Positions 1 through 6,015 of a stretch of 10,769 bases of DNA are shown piece after piece. This DNA comes from Verrucomicrobiales bacterium (GTDB lineage: Bacteria; Verrucomicrobiota; Verrucomicrobiia; Verrucomicrobiales; Verrucomicrobiaceae). The notes beneath the pieces are model-generated. The model saw only the letters and a list, made by a program, of their open reading frames with translations, ran no database searches and was not told the DNA's origin. The stretch spans positions 1 to 10,769 of the forward strand of contig DNXB01000448.1 in the NCBI GenBank assembly GCA_003506995.1. The letters run 5' to 3'. Both the position numbers and the translations under genes were made by a program. Position 1 is the stretch's first letter. Every line of letters begins with the position of its first letter.

Positions 1-1149
1 GCCGACCGCCAGCCCGAGTTCACGCAGATCGACATCGAGGCCAGTTTCATCGAGCGCAACGACATCATCACGCTCGTCGAAGGCCTGCTCGCCAGCATGT
101 TCAAGTCCGGCACCGGGCGCGACATTCCCCTGCCCTTCCCGATCATGACGTATCAGGAGGCGATGGACCGCTACGGCTCTGACAAGCCTGACACGCGCTA
201 CGGCAACGAGATCGTCGATATGGCCGATGTCTTCGCCAGCAGCGGCTTCAAAATCTTCCGCAGCACCATCGAAGGTGGCGGTGTCGTACGCTCCATCAAC
301 GTGAAGGGTTTCGCCGGCATCACCACGGGTCAAATGATCCGTTTGAACGAGATCGCCACGCAGGCGGGCATGAAGGTGAAGCAACTCGCCTTCATCAAGG
401 TGGAGCGCGATGCGAATGGCGTGCTCGAGTACAAGTCACCGCTGTGGAAGTTCTTCAGCCCAGAAGAGCAGCAGGCGCTCATCGCCAAGCTCAAGGTCGA
501 AGAAAACGACCTCATCTTCTTCTATGCCGGCACCTGGCAGGAAGCCTGCGACATCCTTGGCCGTGTGCGCGTCGAAATCGCCAACATGACCGAACTCACG
601 AAGGGCAGCACCGCCTTCAACTTCCTCTGGGTCGTCGATTTCCCGCTGCTGGCCCACGATGCCGAAACGCAGAGCTGGGTGGCCGTGCATCACCCCTTCA
701 CACGTCCGAAAACGGAGGACATCCCGCTCATGGAGGCCGGTGAATACGGCAAGGTGCGCGCCGAGGCCTACGACGTGGTCCTCAACGGCTACGAACTCGG
801 CGGCGGCTCCATCCGAATTCACGAGAAGGATCTGCAAGCCAAGATGTTCAGCGTCCTCGGCGTGAACGAAGAAGAACAGGCCCACAAATTCGGCCATCTC
901 CTCGATGCCTTCCGCTTCGGTGCTCCGCCCCACGGCGGTCTCGCCCTCGGCCTCGACCGCGTTGCCATGCTGGTCAGCGGTGAAGACAGCATCCGTGAAG
1001 TCATCGCCTTCCCGAAGAACAATAAAGGTGCGGATTTGATGACCGACAGCCCCACAGCCATCGACTTCAAGACGCTCCGCGAGATTTACATCCAGAGCAC
1101 CTTCAAGGAGAAAAGTAGCCCTGTTCCTGCGGAACAGGTGTCAAAGTAG
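1..1149 (+). CDS. aspS: Aspartyl-tRNA synthetase, 3' part (5' end outside window)
   Basis: Class II aminoacyl-tRNA synthetase that charges tRNA-Asp in the cytoplasm. The frame is open from base 1 and 382 residues are visible; bacterial AspRS is usually about 590, so the anticodon-binding domain and motif 1 lie upstream. The fragment opens with the motif 2 region (ADRQPEFTQIDIE), followed by the bacterial-type GAD insertion (YGSDKPDTRYG and GGGVVRSINVKG). The catalytic core has NGYELGGGSIRIH at about fragment residues 261-273, and motif 3 GLALGLDRVAML at about 313-324, followed by the SIREVIAFPK signature. The C-terminus is odd: after FKEK the last residues (SSPVPAEQV, then SK) are encoded by one whole REP element and the first bases of a second one, whose head provides the TAG stop. 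Family assignment is certain; the native stop before REP insertion is unknown. The next gene is convergent. Confidence 0.97.
   Translation, partial: ADRQPEFTQIDIEASFIERNDIITLVEGLLASMFKSGTGRDIPLPFPIMTYQEAMDRYGSDKPDTRYGNEIVDMADVFASSGFKIFRSTIEGGGVVRSINVKGFAGITTGQMIRLNEIATQAGMKVKQLAFIKVERDANGVLEYKSPLWKFFSPEEQQALIAKLKVEENDLIFFYAGTWQEACDILGRVRVEIANMTELTKGSTAFNFLWVVDFPLLAHDAETQSWVAVHHPFTRPKTEDIPLMEAGEYGKVRAEAYDVVLNGYELGGGSIRIHEKDLQAKMFSVLGVNEEEQAHKFGHLLDAFRFGAPPHGGLALGLDRVAMLVSGEDSIREVIAFPKNNKGADLMTDSPTAIDFKTLREIYIQSTFKEKSSPVPAEQVSK
1115..1138 (+). repeat. REP element copy R1 (GTAG head, hairpin)
   Basis: GTAG, one C, then a perfect 8-bp stem CCTGTTCC/GGAACAGG with loop TGC. AAA precedes the head. 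It lies inside the coding frame of aspS and is translated as part of its C-terminal tail. It is a direct repeat of R2, 31 nt downstream. Confidence 0.93.
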
Positions 1150-1169
1150 CCCTGTTCCTGCGGAACAGG
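1146..1169 (+). repeat. REP element copy R2 (GTAG head, hairpin)
   Basis: Identical over 24 nt to R1: GTAG, C, stem CCTGTTCC/GGAACAGG, loop TGC, with AAA in front. The TAG at 1147-1149 is the in-frame stop codon of aspS. The hairpin directly follows the stop, so it could also stabilise or attenuate the aspS mRNA 3' end; there is no U-tract of the kind expected for an intrinsic terminator. Confidence 0.93.
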
Positions 1170-1178
1170 TTTATGGGA

Positions 1179-1202
1179 CCAGTTGCGAAGCAACTGGACT
1201 AC
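1179..1202 (-). repeat. REP element copy R3 (GTAG head on minus strand)
   Basis: Read on the minus strand: AAA, GTAG, T, then the perfect 8-bp stem CCAGTTGC/GCAACTGG with loop TTC. Its head points into the RAYT gene and its TAG (complement of 1199-1201) is the stop codon of that gene. The stem sequence differs from R1/R2 at two paired positions. Confidence 0.93.
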
Positions 1203-1846
1203 TTTGCCCACGCTCGATACTCGCCTTCGCGCAAGCGAGCCTTCACCGGATTGTTCAGAATGTATTTCCTGAACTTCTCCAAGCTCGCCGGGCTGCGAAC
1301 AAGGTGATCAAAGCTCTCCCACTGCCAGAACTGGCCGCGCCGCCCCAATGCCCGGTTGATCTCGCGTGCGGTGAAATTTTTCCAGCCACGGCACATTTTT
1401 TTCATCGCCCCACGTCCCGGAATGCCCGCCAGCACATGCACATGGTTCGGCATGATGACAAAAGCCTCCAATTGATACCGCTCCTCGTCGAAATGACGCA
1501 GGCTGTTCTCCACGATCTGGCTGATCTCAGGCCGTCTGAGAACACATTCTCCGTGGCACTCGTCCAGCATGGCATGCCACTTCGCCGTAAACAGCCGGTA
1601 AAACTCCTGATGTTCATTCTCCGGCAGTATTTCCAGTTCCCGCTGCCAGTCTTCGAGCGACGGATCAATCCCATGGGATCGCAGCCAGGTTTCCCGCTCA
1701 GCGTGCCATTTCTCGAACACCTCCTTCGGAATCGAATCTGCCGTGCGCCAGGTGATGAAGTAGAAAGCGTTCAGTTGCTCCCAGTGCGGCAGATGACCGT
1801 GCGTAATCTCAGTTTTGGCCGATGGATCGAAAAATCGGAACTCCAT
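1199..1846 (-). CDS. REP-associated tyrosine transposase (RAYT, Y1_Tnp family)
   Basis: Single-strand DNA transposase of the IS200/IS605-like HUH superfamily, in the domesticated branch associated with REP hairpins. The 215-residue protein starts at ATG 1846 (MEFRFFDPSAK); an upstream in-frame ATG at 1879 lies inside REP copy R4 and would only translate repeat sequence, so the inner start is preferred. No clear Shine-Dalgarno motif is visible. Visible features are the N-terminal strand FYFITWR (28-34), the HUH motif MPNHVHVL (132-139, metal-binding H135 and H137), FWQWESFDHLVR (173-184), and YILNNPVKARL (195-205). By comparison with the E. coli RAYT (YINPVK region), Y195 should be the nucleophile, so the enzyme looks intact. 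About 65 extra residues sit between the first strand and the HUH motif compared with the E. coli protein. Inverted REP copies R3 and R4 flank the gene, which supports the assignment. Confidence 0.92.
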   Translation of the reverse strand: MEFRFFDPSAKTEITHGHLPHWEQLNAFYFITWRTADSIPKEVFEKWHAERETWLRSHGIDPSLEDWQRELEILPENEHQEFYRLFTAKWHAMLDECHGECVLRRPEISQIVENSLRHFDEERYQLEAFVIMPNHVHVLAGIPGRGAMKKMCRGWKNFTAREINRALGRRGQFWQWESFDHLVRSPASLEKFRKYILNNPVKARLREGEYRAWAK

Positions 1847-1859
1847 GCGCGAGCGTAAA

Positions 1860-1883
1860 GTAACCCAGTTGCTTCGCAACTGG
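1860..1883 (+). repeat. REP element copy R4 (variant GTAA head)
   Basis: AAA, GTAA (variant of GTAG), C, then the stem CCAGTTGC/GCAACTGG with loop TTC. The 19-nt hairpin is identical to R3 read on the opposite strand, so R3 and R4 form a perfect inverted pair around the RAYT gene, heads pointing inwards. It lies just upstream of the RAYT start codon at 1846. Confidence 0.9.
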
Positions 1884-1892
1884 AGTCCCTGA

Positions 1893-1916
1893 CCAGTTCC
1901 AAAGGAACTGGCCTAC
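1893..1916 (-). repeat. REP element copy R5 (GTAG head on minus strand)
   Basis: On the minus strand: AAA, GTAG, G, stem CCAGTTCC/GGAACTGG (perfect 8 bp), loop TTT. The TAG of the head (complement of 1913-1915) is the stop codon of the sigma factor gene. Its stem is a third variant, intermediate between the R1 and R3 types. Confidence 0.92.
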
Positions 1917-2629
1917 TTTCTCAGTGCCGCCATCAGCGCATCAAGCTCCTCGCGCACATTGCCTGAATCGCTGACGGTTTGCGCGATTTCCGCCTTCACG
2001 GCATCGCGGAAGCGTTTGCGCAGGCGATGGATGGCGACTTTGACGGTGTCATCGCTCAGACCGAGTTTCGCCGCCGCTTCGTTCTGCGGTGTCGCATCGC
2101 CATCGGCGGTCAACCACGGCTTCAGCGTGTCAAACTGGAGTCCTTTGCCACTGTCGCGCATCTCCGCTTCCATCGTACTCAAAGCTCGCGCGAGCACGGT
2201 CAGCGCCCACTGACGATCAAACGCCGTATCGGGTGCCTCCACGCTGTCATCGGCGATTTGCAGACCCGCACTTGTGGCGGAGTCGTCCTGCTCGATCACC
2301 GCATGAATCTGCCCGCCACCGCGCTTCACTGCGTGATCGCGATCTCGTTGATCCGCAGCGAATCGTTTCAACGCCGCTAACAAGTAGCTGCGAAACCGAC
2401 CGCGCAGCGGATCGGCACCATTGATCGCATCTCCGGCGAGCAGTTTGGCGAAAAAATCATGCGACAGCTCTCGCGCCGCGTCCTCCTCACGTCCATCACG
2501 CCGCAGAAACGCCACCACCGGCGCATAGTAGGCCTCGCACAACTCGCTGAGCGCCGCCTTCGCCTGCGTGTCGCTGCCACGCGAGCGTGAGACAAGGGTC
2601 CAGCGGGTGTCGTGGAAGGAGGATGTCAT
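1913..2629 (-). CDS. ECF-type RNA polymerase sigma factor (kinase-linked)
   Basis: Alternative sigma-70 family factor that would direct RNA polymerase to a specific regulon. The ATG at 2629 overlaps the kinase stop by 4 nt (ATGA), giving 238 residues; the frame stays open to a GTG at 2668, but the overlapping ATG fits the family start (HDTRWTLV at 6-13). Region sigma-2 is about residues 26-100 (ALSELCEAYYAPVVAFLRR, then RELSHDFFAKLL and RGRFRSYLLAALKRF). Region sigma-4 is about 142-215, with the helix-turn-helix AAAKLGLSDDTVKVAIHRL at 185-203. The TRW start and the RGRFRSYLLAALK block are typical of the large ECF groups that sit beside Ser/Thr kinases in PVC bacteria. It is probably controlled through the coupled kinase rather than a classical anti-sigma factor (inference). 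The gene ends in AAG-TAG supplied by REP copy R5, so its last residues may have been altered by insertion. Confidence 0.88.
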   Translation of the reverse strand: MTSSFHDTRWTLVSRSRGSDTQAKAALSELCEAYYAPVVAFLRRDGREEDAARELSHDFFAKLLAGDAINGADPLRGRFRSYLLAALKRFAADQRDRDHAVKRGGGQIHAVIEQDDSATSAGLQIADDSVEAPDTAFDRQWALTVLARALSTMEAEMRDSGKGLQFDTLKPWLTADGDATPQNEAAAKLGLSDDTVKVAIHRLRKRFRDAVKAEIAQTVSDSGNVREELDALMAALRK

Positions 2630-5600
2630 TTCATGGAAGGCACGACGATTTTCCGGTAGATTTCCCACCTGAGCAGGCGATGCCGGATCTGAAAGGTCTC
2701 CACCTCTGACAAAGGCACCTGAAAGTTCACGCTCTCCAGGCGGGCGACTTCCCTGGAGCCTGGCGCACGGTATTTTTCCAAACGCGCGTCCACCATGCTT
2801 CCATAGGCGGCCCCCTCCCAGTGGCCGATCTTCCGGCCAGACTTCAGGATCGCGTAGCAGCCCACCTGCTTCGTGAAGAGATTTTCGTTGTGCCAGGAGA
2901 TGAAAGCCCGCCCCTCCTTGTCATTGCCTGTGGCGGTGACGAAGCCTGCGACACCTTTCAGCATCTCTTCTCCCTGGAACTGAGGCGAAACCTTGTTGGA
3001 GAGTTCCCATGGCCCCGTGCTAAAACCGAGCTCCACCGTGATGTGACGCGGAAGCTGCTCTTTGCGGCCAAGAACGAGGCTGCAACTGCGGAGCGGCGGT
3101 TGTTTCACGGATAGCGGTTTACCACCAGCCCTGCCATGGGCAAGCCGGAGAGGTTGGCCGAATTCATCGAGCAAATGGATCTCAAGCAGGCTTCTGCCAT
3201 CGAAATCCGCATGCTCGAACCAAAGCTGCACCATGCGCTCATCGGCGTGCGCGGGATCGCTGGTGTGGATCAAGTCGGGGAAGGACTCCTTCACCTGGCG
3301 CAGCGCCTGGGCATCCTGCACCTGACGGCCCAGTGTGTCGTAAACCTCATCCTGCCATGTTTTGTCACCACGCCGTTTGAGTTGCACATACCTCAGCTCG
3401 GGCGGCTGCGACTCGTCCCAGTGCTGCGTGCCTTCCAGAACCTCCACATAGCTTTCTGGTGAAGTCTGCACGGCCTTTGAAGACGCAGATGGCGGCAAAG
3501 CATCCGGCGAGAAGTGCGAAAACAGCATCTTCCCGACGATTTTGTCCCACGGCACGAAGAACTCATCAGGACTGCTTCCACGCTTCAACCGCAGGCCTTT
3601 GGGCTCACGTTCGACCACTCGGGCGATCCAGCAATGCTCGCTTTCGTGTTCAAACAGGATCAAATCCCCCTTTTCGAAGCCGGTGTCGAGATGCGAGGCG
3701 AGCCAATGACTGTCCTTGGCAACACCGGGTTCGCTTCCCACCGGCACCCGATACGCCCCGGCGATGAACGACTTGATGAACATGGCGATCACCACGGCCA
3801 CGAGGGCCTGCCCGCCCCAGGAAACGGGCCGATTTCGTTTCCGCGCCGGGGCATCGACGGGATGCTGGCGCATCCACCACAGCGTCGCGACCACGGAGGC
3901 CGCGACGGCGACCAGCGTGAGCGTGATGGCCGCCCAAGGATAGGCGTCCTGATGGCGCGGCAGTTGATAAAAGCCCGCGAGACCTGCGGCGATGACCATA
4001 AGCGACCACCAGAAGAGGTGCTTGCCGAAAATGGCATTCACGTCATACCAGCGCTCATCGGAGGCGAAGGTGGAGGGCAGGCGCACACCGTAAAAGGAGT
4101 TCATCGGCACGAGGCGCAGCCATAGCGGCAGGCTGAGCACGAAGAAAAGGCAGCCCACGCCCCCAATGACGGTGGGAATGATGAAGCGGGCTGCATCGGC
4201 CATGCCGGATGCCGTCCAGCGAAGCAGCATCCACCACAGCACGCCGCAAAGCAGCGCGAGCGCGGGAAACAGCCAGAACACGCGTGCCGAAACCCGCCGG
4301 GCCGCGATTTGATCCGCTCCTTCACCAATTTCCAACTGCCGCCGTGCCCACCACGGCACGAGCATCATCGGCAGCATGAGCGGCAGCCACAAGAACGCGC
4401 CCATGCTGGTCAGCCACGATATCTCCGACATGATCTGCAACGCGCGCGGCATTTCGCCGAGTGACTTCACCACATCCGACGCGATGACTTTTTCGCCCAT
4501 GCCATGCTGCGCGATGGCGACGCCGCCGACGGCGTTCCAGCCCATCGCGATGCCGCCCATCGCGTTCCAGCCGAGCGCGGCTCCGCCTGTCGCCAGCGGA
4601 CCGATGCTTAAACCGCCCACGGCCAGCAGCAATGCGAGCGCGAGGCCGCCCCACGATATCAAACCGATGCTCAAGCCGCCAATCGCCACACCACCCACGG
4701 CCAGTCCACCGCAGGCGAACCAGCCACGCGCATAACCACCGAAAGCAAACACACCAATCGCGATCTCACCGAAGGCGAAAATGCCACGCGCCACGCGCTT
4801 TTCACCCGTCGTGGGATCAATGCCCTGCGTGACGTGCAGCAGCGGCCTGCCGAAGATCGTGCGTTTGGATTTGTACTCGAAGCTCTGAAACCGCCGCGCC
4901 AGCGCACGCTGCGTCGAGACGGGCATGGAGGCGAGACCTTCGATCTGCGTCTTGAATTCACCCGCGCTTTGCTGTCGGCGGCCACGTTCCTTTTCGAGGG
5001 CTCGGAAGACGATCTCGTCAATGTTGCCGCCGACCGCTGATTTCTCCGAAGGAGCCGCAAAACGGCCCAGCGGCAGTTCGCCGGTGAGCATCTCGTAAAA
5101 CACGACGCCGAGGCTGTAGATGTCCGCGCGATGATCGACGCTCGACGGCTGCTCGATCTGCTCCGGGGCCATGTAGGGCGCGGTGCCGAGTCGTGCGCCG
5201 CTTTGCGTGAGCAGCATGGCATCACCAGCATCTTCGCTGATGATTTTGGCGATGCCGAAGTCGGCGATCTTCACGCGGCCCTTGGAATCGAGCAGGATGT
5301 TCTCCGGTTTGATGTCGCGGTGCAGCACGCCCTGCGTGTGGGCAAACTGAAGCGCGTCGCAGATGGCGGGGATGATGTTCAGCGCCTGCTCCGGCGTGAA
5401 ACGACCCGCTCGCATGGCCTGGCGCAGGTTCACGCCATCGACGTATTCCATGATGAGAAAGCAGAAGCCACCACTCTCGCCAAAATCATGCACGGCGACG
5501 ATGTTCGGGTGGCTGAGCCGTGCGAGCACACGCCCCTCACGCGTAAATCGCTCCGCGAAGCCCGGCGTGGCGGCAAGCGACTTTGGCAGAACCTTCAGTG

Positions 5601-5835
5601 CGACGACGCGGTCGAGTTTCGGCTGTCGGGCGCGAAACACCGCGCTCATGCCGCCGTGGCCGATGAGGTCGAGCACTTCGAGATCAGGGAACGCGGCGGC
5701 GATTTCCTCCAGCGAAGGAAGATCGCGGGAGGTGAGCGGATTCGTGTCCGCGCCGCCGTCCGTCGGCATGGCGGCGGCAGCCATGAGGTCGGCGGGATTC
5801 AGGCCGTGGAAGGGATCTGGAGATGATTCGTTCAT
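2626..5835 (-). CDS. Membrane-bound Ser/Thr protein kinase with decapeptide repeats, SdpI-like and signal-peptidase-like regions
   Basis: 1069-residue multidomain protein. The start at ATG 5835 (MNESSPDPFHG) is chosen because further upstream the frame would translate REP copies; no Shine-Dalgarno motif is seen. Hanks-type kinase, about residues 53-300: Gly loop IGHGGMSAVFRAR (58-70), K81 in VALKVL, HRDIKPEN (172-179), DFG (192-194), YMAPEQ (221-226); all catalytic residues are present. Residues 351-447 are decapeptide repeats rich in Gly-Gly. About six hydrophobic segments follow (near 477-496, 518-540, 549-572, 604-622, 632-653, 675-694). Within them NSFYGVRLPSTFASDERWYD (579-598) resembles the SdpI family. 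Residues 676-775 resemble type I signal peptidase, with S701 in VPVGSEPG kept but A738 where the lysine is expected (WIARVV). Residues 790-1069 are unrecognised. The overlapping sigma gene suggests that the kinase gates transcription. Kinase call firm; C-terminal homologies tentative. Confidence 0.9.
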   Translation of the reverse strand: MNESSPDPFHGLNPADLMAAAAMPTDGGADTNPLTSRDLPSLEEIAAAFPDLEVLDLIGHGGMSAVFRARQPKLDRVVALKVLPKSLAATPGFAERFTREGRVLARLSHPNIVAVHDFGESGGFCFLIMEYVDGVNLRQAMRAGRFTPEQALNIIPAICDALQFAHTQGVLHRDIKPENILLDSKGRVKIADFGIAKIISEDAGDAMLLTQSGARLGTAPYMAPEQIEQPSSVDHRADIYSLGVVFYEMLTGELPLGRFAAPSEKSAVGGNIDEIVFRALEKERGRRQQSAGEFKTQIEGLASMPVSTQRALARRFQSFEYKSKRTIFGRPLLHVTQGIDPTTGEKRVARGIFAFGEIAIGVFAFGGYARGWFACGGLAVGGVAIGGLSIGLISWGGLALALLLAVGGLSIGPLATGGAALGWNAMGGIAMGWNAVGGVAIAQHGMGEKVIASDVVKSLGEMPRALQIMSEISWLTSMGAFLWLPLMLPMMLVPWWARRQLEIGEGADQIAARRVSARVFWLFPALALLCGVLWWMLLRWTASGMADAARFIIPTVIGGVGCLFFVLSLPLWLRLVPMNSFYGVRLPSTFASDERWYDVNAIFGKHLFWWSLMVIAAGLAGFYQLPRHQDAYPWAAITLTLVAVAASVVATLWWMRQHPVDAPARKRNRPVSWGGQALVAVVIAMFIKSFIAGAYRVPVGSEPGVAKDSHWLASHLDTGFEKGDLILFEHESEHCWIARVVEREPKGLRLKRGSSPDEFFVPWDKIVGKMLFSHFSPDALPPSASSKAVQTSPESYVEVLEGTQHWDESQPPELRYVQLKRRGDKTWQDEVYDTLGRQVQDAQALRQVKESFPDLIHTSDPAHADERMVQLWFEHADFDGRSLLEIHLLDEFGQPLRLAHGRAGGKPLSVKQPPLRSCSLVLGRKEQLPRHITVELGFSTGPWELSNKVSPQFQGEEMLKGVAGFVTATGNDKEGRAFISWHNENLFTKQVGCYAILKSGRKIGHWEGAAYGSMVDARLEKYRAPGSREVARLESVNFQVPLSEVETFQIRHRLLRWEIYRKIVVPSMK
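4498..4785 (-). repeat. Decapeptide (30-nt period) repeat tract inside the kinase gene
   Basis: Protein residues 351-446 break into about nine units of ten (one of eleven) residues with the pattern [I/V/L/M]-G-x-x-A-x-G-G-x-[A/S], for example IGVFAFGGYA, RGWFACGGLA, VGGVAIGGLS, LGWNAMGGIA, MGWNAVGGVA. At DNA level two neighbouring units near 4525-4585 are almost identical, as expected for recent duplication. The tract lies between the kinase domain and the clear membrane helices. It could be a membrane-embedded or beta-solenoid-like linker; the sequence alone does not decide. Confidence 0.8.
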
Positions 5836-5880
5836 GACACCGGCTGCATGGGGAAAGCGGCGGCGGAGGTTACAGGAAAA

Positions 5881-5904
5881 GTAGCCCTGTTCCTGCGGAA
5901 CAGG
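5881..5904 (+). repeat. REP element copy R6 (GTAG head, hairpin)
   Basis: AAA, GTAG, C, stem CCTGTTCC/GGAACAGG, loop TGC: identical over 24 nt to R1 and R2 although about 4.7 kb away. It forms an inverted pair with R7, heads pointing outwards. Confidence 0.93.
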
Positions 5905-5915
5905 AGTCAGATGAG

Positions 5916-5939
5916 CCAGTTCCGAAGGAACAGGGCTAC
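5916..5939 (-). repeat. REP element copy R7 (GTAG head on minus strand)
   Basis: On the minus strand: AAA, GTAG, C, then CCTGTTCC, loop TTC, GGAACTGG. The stem has one T-T mismatch at its third pair, so this copy combines a 5' arm of the R1 type with a 3' arm of the R5 type. The spacer to R6 is 11 nt, a BIME-like arrangement. Confidence 0.88.
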
Positions 5940-6015
5940 TTTCACTCAGAATAACCTTGTTGCGAAGCCCCCCCGGAACCGCCACACTCGCGGCCCACCT
6001 TCCCAACCCAACGCC

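Larger units (their letters stand above)
5836..6015. promoter_or_regulatory. Divergent intergenic region between kinase and aldose epimerase genes
   Basis: This 180-nt spacer must hold the promoters of the kinase/sigma pair (leftward) and the epimerase/phosphatase pair (rightward). Its centre is occupied by the inverted REP pair R6/R7 (5881-5939), leaving about 45 nt on the kinase side and 76 nt on the epimerase side. I see no convincing -35/-10 pair and no Shine-Dalgarno motif before either start. A fragment at 5961-5970 (TTGCGAAGCC) resembles part of an R3-type hairpin and may be a decayed copy. Confidence 0.5.

Noticed and set aside
1174..1197. Apparent loss of the catalytic tyrosine in the RAYT (Phe in WESFDH).
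   Set aside because: Comparison with the E. coli RAYT as I recall it places the nucleophile in the Y-I-x-x-N-P-V-K block, where Y195 is present, so the enzyme looks intact.
1115..1202. REP hairpins as a CRISPR array or as intrinsic terminators.
   Set aside because: There are no regular unique spacers or cas genes, and the hairpins lack a following U-tract; the GTAG head and adjacent RAYT explain them better.
1304..1858. Plus-strand open frame of 184 codons opposite the RAYT gene.
   Set aside because: It overlaps the RAYT on the other strand, and the HUH and tyrosine motifs show that the minus strand is coding.
3514..4125. Plus-strand open frame of 203 codons opposite the kinase C-terminal part.
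   Set aside because: It is antisense to membrane helices and has a low-complexity, charged translation typical of shadow frames.
5131..5826. Long plus-strand open frame of 231 codons opposite the kinase domain.
   Set aside because: Antisense to the highly conserved kinase motifs; its translation is Arg/His-rich with no recognisable family pattern.
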